From Nitrosomonadaceae bacterium (GTDB lineage Bacteria; Pseudomonadota; Gammaproteobacteria; Burkholderiales; Nitrosomonadaceae), in contig JAUSLF010000078.1 of assembly GCA_030646695.1 (NCBI GenBank), positions 1 through 64,000 on the forward strand: a stretch of DNA of 64,000 nt. Reading direction: 5' to 3'. The stretch's first letter is position 1, and every line of letters starts with the position of its first letter. Below the pieces are notes generated by a model that was not told where the DNA came from, did not search any database, and worked only from the letters and a program-made list of their open reading frames with translations. Position numbers and translations under genes: made by a program. Shown in pieces: positions 47,093 through 57,864 of the stretch.

Positions 47093-47441
47093 GAAGAATC
47101 CGTTCGCAGACCACGTTTCAATGGCATTTCAAGTTTAGTCGCGCACCGCAGCAATTCCTTACAATGAGATGACGGTTTTATAAACTAGAATCAGGCAAGG
47201 GGAAATGGCGTCGTCTGCTCCTGCAAAGAGATTACACGACAGGTATCTCAATCCTTGAAACGAAAATCGCGACTGGTTGATTGAAGGGTGCCGGTTGGCT
47301 GGACTTCTGGCAGACGCGGTATGGCAGTTGGGGATCAACTATTGATCCACCTAGTCTCTCAGATTTAATGCGGCTGTGGCACCAATTTCACTTCGGGCGC
47401 CTTTGCCGCAGCGAGCGACACTGGCTGTAGTGAGAAAATCC
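47093..47441. other. intergenic region upstream of the oxidoreductase gene
   Basis: A 349-base gap with no gene. Its left part (47093-47200) carries the upstream sequence of the oxidoreductase operon and is mirrored at 54341-54414. A hairpin GGATCAA/TTGATCC lies near 47334-47350, beyond the msrA stop. I saw no strong promoter match. Confidence 0.45.
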
Positions 47442-48143
47442 TCAGTTCTTTTTACCCCACACCTCTTCCAAGCGCGCATCGCGACCGCAACTGCCACGGT
47501 AATACGCATAACGGACCGGATTCTTGAGGTAATAATCCTGGTGGTATTCCTCCGCTGGATAAAACTCCGTGGCAGGCAGCAACTCGGTCACGATCGGCTG
47601 GGTGAAACGGCCTGAGGCTGCCAGCGCTGCCATGGATGCTTCGGCCTGCTGCCGTTGATCGGCATCGTGATAGAAGATCGCGCTACGGTATTGCGGGCCG
47701 CCATCGCAGAATTGGCGGTTGGGTGTGAGCGGATCAATCGTCGGCCAGAATGCGGCCAACAGCTTGGCGTAACTGGTCTTGGCAGGGTCAAAGCGCACCT
47801 GCACCGCTTCGATATGGCCAGTCTTGCCGCCGGACACCTGTTTGTAGGTTGGATTGGCCACCGTGCCGCCGATATAACCAGATGTGGTGGATACCACGCC
47901 CGGCACCTTGTCAAAATCCGCCTCAGTGCACCAGAAGCAACCACCAGCAAAGGTGGCAATGCCCATAGATGCTGCTCGCGCTGAATGAGCTAGCTGGCTG
48001 GCGGCTGCGGATACATTTTGCGCATCTGATTGCTGGCATGCGGCAAGCATGGCCAGCAACAACACTGCAGCGTTGAGTGCAGCACGGTGAGCCGCTTGGT
48101 GGAATATCGACGGGCTGTAGGTCATCATCATCGACTCCTTCAA
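47442..48143 (-). CDS. msrA: peptide methionine-S-sulfoxide reductase A, exported lipoprotein form
   Basis: A 233-residue MsrA. The catalytic motif GGCFWCTEADFD is near residue 67, after a signal with lipobox LAAC (Cys35) that would attach it to a membrane outside the cytoplasm. GGTVANPTYKQVSGGKTGHIEAV, YHQDYYLKNP and the resolving region near the C-terminus are typical. It repairs the S form of oxidised Met. The start is one of several Met codons; the first is given. It follows msrB with a four-base overlap. Confidence 0.93.
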   Translation of the reverse strand: MKESMMMTYSPSIFHQAAHRAALNAAVLLLAMLAACQQSDAQNVSAAASQLAHSARAASMGIATFAGGCFWCTEADFDKVPGVVSTTSGYIGGTVANPTYKQVSGGKTGHIEAVQVRFDPAKTSYAKLLAAFWPTIDPLTPNRQFCDGGPQYRSAIFYHDADQRQQAEASMAALAASGRFTQPIVTELLPATEFYPAEEYHQDYYLKNPVRYAYYRGSCGRDARLEEVWGKKN

Positions 48144-48673
48144 CTCCTGAGTGCCGGCATCTGTTCATCTTGCGGTACGAATCGCAGCGCCAAGCCGTTG
48201 TTGCACCAGCGTTCTCCGCGCGGCGCTGGTCCGTCGCTAAACACATGACCTTGGTGGCCGCCACAGCGCACGCAGTGGTACTCGGTGCGCGGCAGGATCA
48301 TCTTGAAGTCGCGCTTGGTCCCCATGTGCCCTGCAATGGGCTGGGTAAAACTGGGCCAGCCCGTGCTGCTTTCATACTTATACGCGCTCTCAAACAACGG
48401 CAGATAGCATGCAGCGCAAATGAAAGTGCCATCGCGATCCTCGTAATTCAGCACGCTGCTCCACGGGCGCTCAGTATCCTCTTCGAACAGCACCCGGTAG
48501 GCCTCGACCGATACCAACTTGCGCCATGCCTCATGTGGCTTGTTCAGGGGCGTAACCGTAATCGCACCGGGGGTACCGGGAATATTTGCAATTTCCTTGG
48601 CGCGCGAGCACATTGAGATCATCGGTAGTACAGCCAACGCGACAAGACTTTGCAATAAGGTGCGTCGCTTCAT
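48140..48673 (-). CDS. msrB: peptide methionine-R-sulfoxide reductase B, exported
   Basis: A 177-residue MsrB for the R form of oxidised Met. The zinc Cys pairs are CAACYLPLF and CVRCGGHQGHVF; the catalytic Cys is in RWCNNGLALRFVP. The N-terminus has KRRTLLQSL, a twin-arginine-like start, then a hydrophobic core, so it should be exported. With msrA next to it, this forms a periplasmic methionine-rescue pair. The reductant outside the cytoplasm is not encoded nearby. Confidence 0.93.
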   Translation of the reverse strand: MKRRTLLQSLVALAVLPMISMCSRAKEIANIPGTPGAITVTPLNKPHEAWRKLVSVEAYRVLFEEDTERPWSSVLNYEDRDGTFICAACYLPLFESAYKYESSTGWPSFTQPIAGHMGTKRDFKMILPRTEYHCVRCGGHQGHVFSDGPAPRGERWCNNGLALRFVPQDEQMPALRS

Positions 48674-48953
48674 GGCAATTCTCTTCTTTCTGGGTGCTGA
48701 AAATTTTGACTATGAACACGTGTTATCGTTCACCACAACATGGGAGTACCAGAATATGATACCGGTCCCGTATGCCCACCTGCCTGACTGTCCAACGAAT
48801 AAAATCGGCACCATAGCTGCATTATTTTTTCTCACAATTTGACTGTGTCCGGTGCTTGGCACAGTTGGTTACTATTACAGCGATACCTCGTTACCAAACC
48901 TTCGCTGCCAGACAGCCTTGGAAAGGAATCAGAAAGGCTAGAATGAAAAAGGG

Positions 48954-49820
48954 TCACCCTCTGGCTCCACTCACATATGCCGCAGTAAGATCATGTGCTG
49001 GTTCCTCAAAAATCTGCTGACAGCGGCCAAATTCAATCAGTGTTCCGGCGCGTTCCCGCACCCAGAAGAATCCTGCGTAATTAGCAATACGCCGGGCTTG
49101 AGCCAGGTTGTGGGTAACAATGACCACAGTGTAACGCCCGCGTAAACGCTGGATCAGATCTTCTACCACGGCGGAGGAAAGCGGATCGAGCGCGCTACAC
49201 GGTTCATCCATGAGCAGCACCGAAGGTTCCAGTGCCAGGGCGCGGGCAAGGCACAAGCGCTGCTGCTGTCCGCCGGACAGCGCCAATGCCGGGGTGTCGA
49301 GGCGGTCTTTTACCTCATCCCATAAGCCTACATCGGTCAGTGTCCGCTCCAGCCGGTCACACAGCTCGCTGCGATTTCTGACACCATGTTCCCTGAGCGG
49401 CATTTCGAGGTTGCGGCGAATTGAAAGCGGAAATGGGTTGGGCTTCTGGAAAATCATGCCGACCTGTCGGCGTAGCGTCTGCACGTCCAGGTCAGGTGCG
49501 CGTGCATCTTGCCTATTGATCAGGATTCTGCCTTCGACTTCGCAGCCTGGAATTAGGTCAGTGAGCCGGTTGAGGCTGGAGAGAAAGCTGGTTTTGCCGC
49601 AGCCGGAAGGTCCAATCAGCGCGGTGATGCAGCCGCGGTAGATATCCAGAGTTACTCCTGCCAGCGCTGGTTTGTTGTCATAGCTTAAAGACAGATTTTC
49701 CACCCGGATTAGTGGTTCCGGGTCACAGCAGGACGGGCCAGACTGCAGCGGACCGAGAGTGTAGGCATCGGCGGGCGTCCCCGTGGCTGGACGGCAGTGC
49801 ATATCGATAGTTGAAGTCAT
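48954..49820 (-). CDS. pstB: phosphate ABC transporter ATP-binding protein
   Basis: About 288 residues. Walker A GPSGCGKTS, the Q-loop, signature LSGGQQQRLCLARAL, Walker B SVLLMDEPCSALDP and the switch His are all present. The N-terminus has about 40 residues before the ABC domain, longer than usual. The ATG at 49820 overlaps the pstA stop by four bases. No phoU follows, so the transporter lacks its usual regulatory partner here. It powers high-affinity phosphate uptake and, given the similarity of the ions, possibly arsenate entry. Confidence 0.93.
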   Translation of the reverse strand: MTSTIDMHCRPATGTPADAYTLGPLQSGPSCCDPEPLIRVENLSLSYDNKPALAGVTLDIYRGCITALIGPSGCGKTSFLSSLNRLTDLIPGCEVEGRILINRQDARAPDLDVQTLRRQVGMIFQKPNPFPLSIRRNLEMPLREHGVRNRSELCDRLERTLTDVGLWDEVKDRLDTPALALSGGQQQRLCLARALALEPSVLLMDEPCSALDPLSSAVVEDLIQRLRGRYTVVIVTHNLAQARRIANYAGFFWVRERAGTLIEFGRCQQIFEEPAHDLTAAYVSGARG

Positions 49821-50689
49821 GCGGTGACGATCCTCCGTTGTAACAGGTTTTCCGCCAGCCACAGAGCGGTGCTGTTGATGATAATCAGGAGCGTGATCAG
49901 CACCAGCGCTGAAGCGTAGGCATTGGGGTCGCCGCCAGCGACGTTCATGGATAAGTCGTAGATGTGCACCGCCAGTGCCCGCCCGGAATCAGATAGCGAG
50001 GATGGCATGCGATCTACGTAGCCGCTGGTATAGATTAGCGCTGCCGTTTCTGCCATGGCACGACCGATACCCAGCATCAGTGCAGCGGCCAATGCAGGTG
50101 CGGCTGCCGGCAGCAGGATATGGATTAGCGCCGCGCCGCGCGATAATCCCAGAGCGGCGGCACCATTCCGCCAATCGGCTGGCACTGCGCGTAGCCCCGC
50201 TTCAGCGGTACGGATGAAGATAGGTAGCACCATGCAAGCCAGTGTCAATCCGCCCGCAAGGATAGAGAATCCCAGCCCCAGGTACACGCAGAAAAAAGCG
50301 TTACCAAACAACCCGAGAACGATGGAAGGCACCCCTGCTAGCACATCCAGACTCAGACCAACCAGACGGCCGAAACTGCTGCCGGGGCGAATAAATTCAG
50401 TAAGCCATACCGCAGTCGCCAGTCCCAGCGGCACGGCGGCAGCGACCGCTACCGCTAGAATCATCAGAGTGGAAACCAGAATGGGGCCGATGCCGCCGCT
50501 TCGCCCGGCGTTCTCCGGAGCCTCGGTAAGAAATGACCAGGACAGGTGTGCCGCACCATGCCATAACACATCGCCCAACAGCCATAGGAACGCTGCCGCT
50601 ACCAGTAGCGCAGCACTCCATATGGCCAGAGTCATGAAACGATCGAGATTCGATGTGATTGTCATACTGAACAGACCATATTTAGCCAT
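49817..50689 (-). CDS. pstA: phosphate ABC transporter permease PstA
   Basis: A 290-residue inner-membrane permease with six hydrophobic segments. The EAA-type loop ALGLSRGAALIHILLPAAAPA lies near residue 175. GGIGPILVSTLMILAVAVAAAVPLG is a typical PstA helix entry. Its start overlaps the pstC end by eight bases. Works with PstC as the transmembrane pair. Confidence 0.93.
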   Translation of the reverse strand: MAKYGLFSMTITSNLDRFMTLAIWSAALLVAAAFLWLLGDVLWHGAAHLSWSFLTEAPENAGRSGGIGPILVSTLMILAVAVAAAVPLGLATAVWLTEFIRPGSSFGRLVGLSLDVLAGVPSIVLGLFGNAFFCVYLGLGFSILAGGLTLACMVLPIFIRTAEAGLRAVPADWRNGAAALGLSRGAALIHILLPAAAPALAAALMLGIGRAMAETAALIYTSGYVDRMPSSLSDSGRALAVHIYDLSMNVAGGDPNAYASALVLITLLIIINSTALWLAENLLQRRIVTA

Positions 50690-51560
50690 GGAGGCGCCCT
50701 CCGCTCAAGCGCCAGGCAGCCGCTGCCAGAATTATTACCAATCCCATCAACATTAGTCCCGATACGAATAGCGCCGCACGGTGGTCGCCGCTCGCATAGG
50801 CCATTTCCAGAGCGATATTGGCGGTCAGCGTGCGTACCGGATCGAACAGACTGGTTGGCGTTTGCACCACGTTACCGGCAACCATCAGCACGGCCATGGT
50901 TTCGCCCAGCGCGCGCGCTGTCGCCAGTAGGACACCACTTATGATGCCCCCACGTGCCGCTGGCAGCACCACACCGGCGATAGTTGCTCCGCGCGACAGT
51001 CCCAGAGCCGCTGCGCCACGTAAATATGCATCGGGTACGGCCGCCAGGGCAGCGTCAGCGGTCAGCGCCACGGTAGGCAGAATCATCAGGGCCAGGATCA
51101 GGATGCCCGTCAGCAAGCTTGCGCCAGGCGGCTGGAATTGTGCGAGCAGCGGCACTAGCACGGTCAAGCCCCAGAAACCGAACACGACGGAAGGAATGCC
51201 CGCCAATAAAGTCACCATCCGCCGGTACAGCCGCGCTACGCTAAACGGAGCATAGTGCCGGCAGAACAGTGCCGAGGCCACACCCAGCGGTCCGGCCAGC
51301 AGCACCGCACCGAAACTGGCCGCCAGCGTTGCCCACAGCATGGGCGCCAGTCCGTACATCTCCTCGGCGGGATACCAGCCCTGGTCAGCAAAGAATCGTA
51401 CTCCGCCCACCCGCTGCAATACCGGCCAGGATTCTCGCAGCAGAAGTAGCACAATCAGCAGCAGAATGGCAGCAGCCAGCCCTGCGGCAGCGGCCAGCCC
51501 CCAGCCCAGCCGTGCGTCAGCGTACGAAGGGGACAAAATACTGGGCTTGAACCAGATCAT
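50682..51560 (-). CDS. pstC: phosphate ABC transporter permease PstC
   Basis: A 292-residue permease, six membrane segments, with the EAA loop ALGLSRGATIAGVVLPAARGG and the GETMAVLMVAGN segment typical of PstC. The listed start at 51560 overlaps the pstS stop by 44 bases, an unusually long overlap; the first 20 residues before the first helix could be shorter in reality. Operon order is pstS-C-A-B. Confidence 0.92.
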   Translation of the reverse strand: MIWFKPSILSPSYADARLGWGLAAAAGLAAAILLLIVLLLLRESWPVLQRVGGVRFFADQGWYPAEEMYGLAPMLWATLAASFGAVLLAGPLGVASALFCRHYAPFSVARLYRRMVTLLAGIPSVVFGFWGLTVLVPLLAQFQPPGASLLTGILILALMILPTVALTADAALAAVPDAYLRGAAALGLSRGATIAGVVLPAARGGIISGVLLATARALGETMAVLMVAGNVVQTPTSLFDPVRTLTANIALEMAYASGDHRAALFVSGLMLMGLVIILAAAAWRLSGGRLHG

Positions 51561-52344
51561 TCACTTCTTTTGAACGGGAAAATTCGATGAACTTCTTGGC
51601 GAGACCAACGGGCTCTGTTTTAGTGATCAGATTAAGCGGGCGCGCCAAGGGGAAACTGCCATTACGCACACTCTCCACCGAAGCGGCGACACCCGCCATC
51701 GACAGCAACCGGATTGGCGTGCCGTTCCCGGCCTCGAATTCGGCGGCGCCGATGGAAACATAGCCAACAGCACCGGGGTTGCCGGCCACCATCTTGATAC
51801 CCTGCTGGTTATCGCCAATCACAACATGCGCCTTGATCTCGCTATCTTTCAGCTTGAAATAGTGTAAAAACAGTTCCAGGGTGGAGCGTCCCCCGGCCTT
51901 ATTAACTACAGTGATGCGGCCATCTTTGCCACCCACTTCGCGCCAATTACTAATCTTGCCAGTATAGATGTCAATGATCTGCTGGTCAGTAAGTGTCTTC
52001 ACCGGATTGCCGCTATGCAGAATGATACCTACACCATCCAGCGCGATGGTAAAGCTTTTCAAGTCTTTTTCATCGTCTTTGAGTGCGCGCGATACCATGC
52101 CGATGTCTGCCAATCCGCTACGCACATCATTGACACCACGCGATGAGCCGCCGGATTGCACGTCTACCCGCACACCGGGATTCAGTTTCTCGAAGCGCTT
52201 ACCAAGCTCCACAGCCAGTGGTGCAATGGTGCTGGAACCGGTAAGCACCAATTTCTGGTCGGAGGCTTGGGATAGGGGCGTTACCGTCAACATCAAGGCG
52301 GCGGCAGAAATGCGCAGAAGGTGATGCACGATATGTTTCTTCAT
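51517..52344 (-). CDS. pstS: phosphate-binding periplasmic protein PstS
   Basis: A 275-residue binding protein with a signal peptide (ending QAS). TGSSTIAPLA and SGGSSRGVNDVRSG carry the phosphate-contacting residues, and NKAGGRSTLELFL belongs to the second lobe. No Shine-Dalgarno is visible upstream of the ATG; the leader reads CTCCTC there instead. A stretch CTGTAAGAAATTCTGG in the leader weakly recalls a Pho box but is too imperfect to call. Confidence 0.92.
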   Translation of the reverse strand: MKKHIVHHLLRISAAALMLTVTPLSQASDQKLVLTGSSTIAPLAVELGKRFEKLNPGVRVDVQSGGSSRGVNDVRSGLADIGMVSRALKDDEKDLKSFTIALDGVGIILHSGNPVKTLTDQQIIDIYTGKISNWREVGGKDGRITVVNKAGGRSTLELFLHYFKLKDSEIKAHVVIGDNQQGIKMVAGNPGAVGYVSIGAAEFEAGNGTPIRLLSMAGVAASVESVRNGSFPLARPLNLITKTEPVGLAKKFIEFSRSKEVNDLVQAQYFVPFVR

Positions 52345-52451
52345 AAGAGGAGATTTTGTTGATTAGGTCAATAACCATTAGTCAGGGTAGACCAGAATTT
52401 CTTACAGATGAGCGCTATGGTCCACTTAATCGGCAGGTGAAGCGAGCGCCA

Positions 52452-53108
52452 TCATTTCGCGCTGAACCAGATGTCACCGTACCATGCCGTGGCCGATGCA
52501 CCGGTGTTGTCGGTGTCGGTCATAATCGCCACGGCATCAACGTTGCGGGGCTCTTCGCCGAAAAAGTGCCGGTAGTCGGCGCGCACGTCGCGCCGCACGC
52601 TGACCCATTGACCAGCCCGGCTGTTGCCGGACTCCACCGCAACCATGCGCGCGTTGCCAGTGAAAGCATTTGGCCAATTGCTGCCCACAGACTGCTTGTT
52701 CGACCACACGTAGTTGATGGCGCGAGTGCGCCAGAACATTAGCCCGCCGGAAAAGACCACGTAGACGCGCGCGGAGTAATCGTCGCCTACGCGGGTGCGC
52801 TCATCGGCGCCCGCCAGGACGCTGTCGATTTTCCAGGTCCAGTTAAGGATAGGCGTCTTGCCGAGTTCAACACTTATCTCGTGAAAAAGTCCTGAAGCAG
52901 CAGCGTTGCTGTCAGCATGCAGGGCAAGCCGACCGTCAGAGTTCTTCAGTAAATAACGAGTCTCGCCGGAAAACACCTTTGGCTGCCAGCCGCTCAGGTC
53001 GCCTCGTGAAAAACGTGCGATGTCGACGCGCCCACTGGCCGCCCATGACAATTGTGGTACGTACAATAGAGGTAAGCAGACTGTGGCCCAACACAGCAAC
53101 TTCTTCAT
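52452..53108 (-). CDS. exported DUF3047 protein
   Basis: A 218-residue protein with a signal peptide (ending SWA). The pattern FSRGDLSGWQPKVFSGETRY near the start and WTWKIDSVL-, DDYSARVYVVF and VDAVAIMTDTDNTG further on is the DUF3047 family, of unknown function and probably a sugar-binding-like beta sandwich. Its ATG overlaps the stop of a 36-residue frame upstream. It is transcribed with the DUF3179 gene. Confidence 0.85.
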   Translation of the reverse strand: MKKLLCWATVCLPLLYVPQLSWAASGRVDIARFSRGDLSGWQPKVFSGETRYLLKNSDGRLALHADSNAAASGLFHEISVELGKTPILNWTWKIDSVLAGADERTRVGDDYSARVYVVFSGGLMFWRTRAINYVWSNKQSVGSNWPNAFTGNARMVAVESGNSRAGQWVSVRRDVRADYRHFFGEEPRNVDAVAIMTDTDNTGASATAWYGDIWFSAK

Positions 53109-53215
53109 GGCAACTCAATGAGAAAAACTTTGCTGAAGTGGCGGCGTACAGCGAAAGCGGTGATGTGCGGGCTGATCATCACCAGCACGGACGGCCATCC
53201 TGTGAATTTTTTCAT
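53105..53215 (-). CDS. 36-residue small protein ahead of the DUF3047 gene
   Basis: Begins MKKFTGWPSVLVMISPHI and ends FSKVFLIELP. A strong ribosome binding site ACAGGAG sits eight bases before the ATG, and the TGA overlaps the ATG of the DUF3047 gene by four bases. Its middle is hydrophobic with Arg-Arg-His beyond. It may be a real peptide or a device that couples translation to DUF3047. No family is recognised. Confidence 0.5.
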   Translation of the reverse strand: MKKFTGWPSVLVMISPHITAFAVRRHFSKVFLIELP

Positions 53216-53247
53216 GATAGTCTCCTGTAGAATAGCGTGTTCACGGA

Positions 53248-54177
53248 TCACTTTCCGTGGAAAATTTCGGTGTCGGGATGAAAGCCGTACCAGGCGAACC
53301 AGAATGCAATGACCGATGGCAATGCATTGCCCGCAGTATCATGTATGGTGCCACTACGATGCTCGACGTTGAAACGTACAATGATGTGTTTGTCGGCGAA
53401 ATTATCCAAAATCTCACCACTGGTTTTCGCCAGTTCAGCAAAAGGATATGCCTTAAACTGCCCGCTAATCTCTACCCCGATCACTTCTTCTTTGGGATGG
53501 AATCCCTGTGCCCGGAATTTCATCGGAAACATGACCTGCTCACTGGTTATGTAAGTCGAATAAGGGCTGCTCCGGTAATCACGCGGAAATCCGGTATCCT
53601 GCGACAACACCAGCGTTCCTGGATAACGTTGTTTCCAATCCGCCCAGCTAGTGTTTTCCAGCGGCAGATCCGTGAGCCTCTGGCCTTTCCACGGGCCGCT
53701 GATCGCCGTGCGCATGATCTGCGACCACAATGACTGGGTCTGCCGGTCGTAAAGCAACACGTCGCTGTTATACAGCAGACCGGAGACACCGAAATTCAGC
53801 GTCTTACCATTTATACCCGCGAGAAACGCCATACCCGTGCCGCATAATGGACAGAAAGTAACCGCCACCGGCTCCCCATCAAAATTGTCATTGACAATCT
53901 CATGCCAGTTTAGAATAGCAATGGGGTAAGCCTTTACCACGCCGTTGCGAACGACACCCAGTACACGGTCGCCAGGTTTGAGGAAACTGGCTTTTACCGC
54001 AGTGACGAATTTTGGATGGTCGATCGCAGGAATACCATCGCGCGGCGGACCGCCGGAAATCATTTCATTGACCGGCACTAAGCTGCCTGCAAGATCAAAG
54101 CCATTTTTCATTGGCGCTGCAATAGCTAACCCTGGCAGCAACAACGTCAGCACGATAATTGTTTGTAGCGATTTCAT
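53248..54177 (-). CDS. exported DUF3179 protein
   Basis: A 309-residue protein with a signal peptide (ending AIA). The core signature is AVTFCPLCGTGMAF at about 105, with AYPIAILNWHEIVND before it and a C-terminal AFWFAWYGFHPDTEIF. DUF3179 proteins occur in bacteria and archaea, function unknown; the conserved Cys pair and His suggest a metal or redox site. A decayed second copy is at 45554-45661. Confidence 0.88.
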   Translation of the reverse strand: MKSLQTIIVLTLLLPGLAIAAPMKNGFDLAGSLVPVNEMISGGPPRDGIPAIDHPKFVTAVKASFLKPGDRVLGVVRNGVVKAYPIAILNWHEIVNDNFDGEPVAVTFCPLCGTGMAFLAGINGKTLNFGVSGLLYNSDVLLYDRQTQSLWSQIMRTAISGPWKGQRLTDLPLENTSWADWKQRYPGTLVLSQDTGFPRDYRSSPYSTYITSEQVMFPMKFRAQGFHPKEEVIGVEISGQFKAYPFAELAKTSGEILDNFADKHIIVRFNVEHRSGTIHDTAGNALPSVIAFWFAWYGFHPDTEIFHGK

Positions 54178-54194
54178 CAGGCGCCTCTTAACTT

Positions 54195-54340
54195 AAACAA
54201 GAATCATGTGGGCAAGATCGCTTGCTTTCATGTTCTCTGTCTATCCGGGACATACTCACGGAACAGTTCGCCCTCACAACGGAACCAGCGCCTATCACGC
54301 ATGAATCGTATGCAGATTTGCATCCGTTCGTAGGTTCATA
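54195..54340 (-). pseudogene. scar of a second oxidoreductase gene
   Basis: The two ends of the oxidoreductase gene are fused here with about 1.2 kb missing. 54201-54275 matches 45781-45855 (the C-terminal coding part), and 54281-54345 matches 47048-47110 (the start, still reading YDSCVIGAGS where the intact gene has YDLCVIGAGSAG). A further piece to the left, 54177-54200, matches 45661-45684. Confidence 0.8.
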
Positions 54341-54709
54341 GATTAGGCCTTTGTGTTTAGTCGCACTCCACATCGCTTCCTTACAATGCGACGATAATTT
54401 TTAAATCAGAATCAGGAATACTGTTGTATGTGGGATTTTGCTGACTGGAAGGATTGTTGGCTGGTTCTAACGCCCAGGCCGGGAATGTGGCTGGTCTGCC
54501 AACCAAGCACGCCGTAGCCTCGAGATTCCATTTCGACGTACTTCTGGCACGGCTGGTCGTGAGTTTTCAGGGCCTGCGTGGTCTGCTCAAGATGGATGGC
54601 TGTTACAGCACGATCATGATCGCTGCCGTCACCAGATTCAGGCCGCTGGCTGCGCGTCAACGGCCAGTTTGGAAACGGTGTAGGCGTTCACTGGACACCT
54701 CCTTCTCCC
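54341..54709. other. intergenic region between the scar and merA
   Basis: The left part (54341-54414) is a diverged copy of the sequence upstream of the oxidoreductase at 47111-47196, sharing GTTTAGTCGC and TTCCTTACAATG. From 54415 to 54709 no gene is supported and no terminator is evident after merA. Confidence 0.5.
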
Positions 54710-56618
<1,909 letters not shown>

Positions 56619-56622
<4 letters not shown>

Positions 56623-56897
56623 TGCTTGAGACTCGACGGATAGCCTGCGTTCTTCGTGGCTTCGATCAGTGCAGCGGCAGTGGTCTTAGTGTCATCAAAG
56701 GTGACGACGGCTTCTCTCTGCTTGAAGCTGACGTCGGTCTTGCTGACCCCTTCGACCTTGTTCAGTACTTTCTTGACAGTAATCGGGCAGGCTGCGCATG
56801 TCATGCCTGGCACCGACAGGGTGACGGTTTTCGTGGTAGCGAAGGCGGACGCGCTGAAGGCTGCGGCGAGGGTGACGATAAGGGCGAGTTTTTTCAT
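56619..56897 (-). CDS. merP: MerP, periplasmic mercury-binding protein
   Basis: A 92-residue HMA-domain protein. The signal peptide ends AFA; the mature part has GMTCAAC, the Hg-binding Cys pair, and the ferredoxin-like fold pattern VEGVSKTDVSFKQREAVVTF. The ATG at 56897, preceded by GGAGAATTCCC, is preferred over the upstream open frame. It hands Hg(II) to MerT or MerF. Confidence 0.95.
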
Positions 56898-56910
56898 GGG
56901 AATTCTCCAG

Positions 56911-57261
56911 TTAGTAGAACAGGGACACGATGTAAGGAAAGGCAAGTGCAACGATTACGAGTGACGCTACGACCCAAAAGATGATTTTATACGTCGTCTT
57001 GACCTGAGGTAACACGCAAATTTCACCCGGCTTGCATTTGGCATCTGACCGATAGATACGTTGCCAAGCGAAGAATAGTGCAACCAGCGCCGCGCCGATG
57101 AAGATCGGCCGATAGGGTTCCAGCACCGTCAGGTTGCCGATCCAGGCGCCGCTGAAACCAAGCGCGATCAGTATGAGCGGACCGAGGCAACAGGCCGAGG
57201 CCAGGATGGCTGCCACGCCGCCAGTGAAGAGCGCGCCGCGACCAGTTTTCGTTTCAGACAT
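56911..57261 (-). CDS. merT: MerT, mercuric ion transporter
   Basis: A 116-residue inner-membrane protein with three helices. Cys24-Cys25 (ASACCLGP) lies in helix 1 and a second Cys pair (CKPGEIC) in the cytoplasmic loop, the two known relay points for Hg(II). First gene of the operon, with GGAG 8 bases before the ATG, and driven by the mer promoter at 57297-57327. Confidence 0.96.
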   Translation of the reverse strand: MSETKTGRGALFTGGVAAILASACCLGPLILIALGFSGAWIGNLTVLEPYRPIFIGAALVALFFAWQRIYRSDAKCKPGEICVLPQVKTTYKIIFWVVASLVIVALAFPYIVSLFY

Positions 57262-57296
57262 GGGCTTCTCCTTTCAAGAATCCAGCCAATGGCGTA

Positions 57297-57327
57297 ACAT
57301 TACTTCCGTAGTCAAGTACGGAGTCAA
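57297..57327 (-). promoter_or_regulatory. merT promoter with MerR operator
   Basis: Read on the minus strand, a -35 TTGACT (57327-57322) and a -10 TAATGT (57302-57297) are 19 bases apart, the stretched spacing that MerR twists into an active form. The spacer holds the dyad CCGTAC-TTGAC-TACGG. This is a canonical mer operator-promoter. Confidence 0.93.
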
Positions 57328-57332
57328 GCGGT

Positions 57333-57740
57333 ATGGAAAAAAATCTAGAGAATTTGACGATTGGTACCTTTGCCAAGATGGCCGGAGTCAATGTCGAGAC
57401 TATCCGGTTCTATCAGCGCAAGGGCCTGTTGCCCGAACCGGATCGGCTTTATGGCAGCATCCGGCGCTACGGTAAGGCAGACGTCGCCCGCGTGAGATTT
57501 GTGAAGTCCGCGCAACGGATGGGATTGAGCCTGGACGAAGTGGGGCAGCTTCTGAAACTGGAAGACGGCACGAATTGCAATGAAGCAGCAGAAATTGCTG
57601 CGCGCCGGCTAGCCGATGTTCGTGCCCGTTTGGCTGATCTGCTGAGAGTCGAGGCGGCGTTATCGAAGCTGATTTGCCAGTGCCAGGCGCATCATGGCAA
57701 TGTTTCCTGTCCCCTGATTGCCGCATTGCAGAGCGGCTAA
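57333..57740 (+). CDS. merR: MerR, mercury-responsive regulator
   Basis: A 135-residue MerR. The winged-helix part has the typical [12 protein letters not shown] region. The three Hg-binding cysteines of Tn501 MerR (82, 117, 126) fall at exactly the same numbers here, in TNCNEA, CQCQAH and VSCPLI. It represses merTPFA in the absence of Hg and activates it when Hg is bound. Divergent from merT with the operator between. Confidence 0.96.
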   Translation: MEKNLENLTIGTFAKMAGVNVETIRFYQRKGLLPEPDRLYGSIRRYGKADVARVRFVKSAQRMGLSLDEVGQLLKLEDGTNCNEAAEIAARRLADVRARLADLLRVEAALSKLICQCQAHHGNVSCPLIAALQSG

Positions 57741-57864
57741 ACTCGTTAGGCTCCACATTATCCTGGCCGCCCCTGAAATACCTTCACACTCTGCAATCAC
57801 TTCCCGGCAACCCCCACCACGGCCACCACTCAAGGCATTGCTGGAGCCGGTTCAGAAACTGACT

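Noticed and set aside
47442-48673. MsrA and MsrB as an unusual fused or novel repair system
   Set aside because: They are two ordinary, overlapping genes with standard motifs. Export of both is known in other bacteria.
52380-52410. Pho box ahead of pstS
   Set aside because: Only one half of the repeat fits and spacing is off by one, too weak to call.
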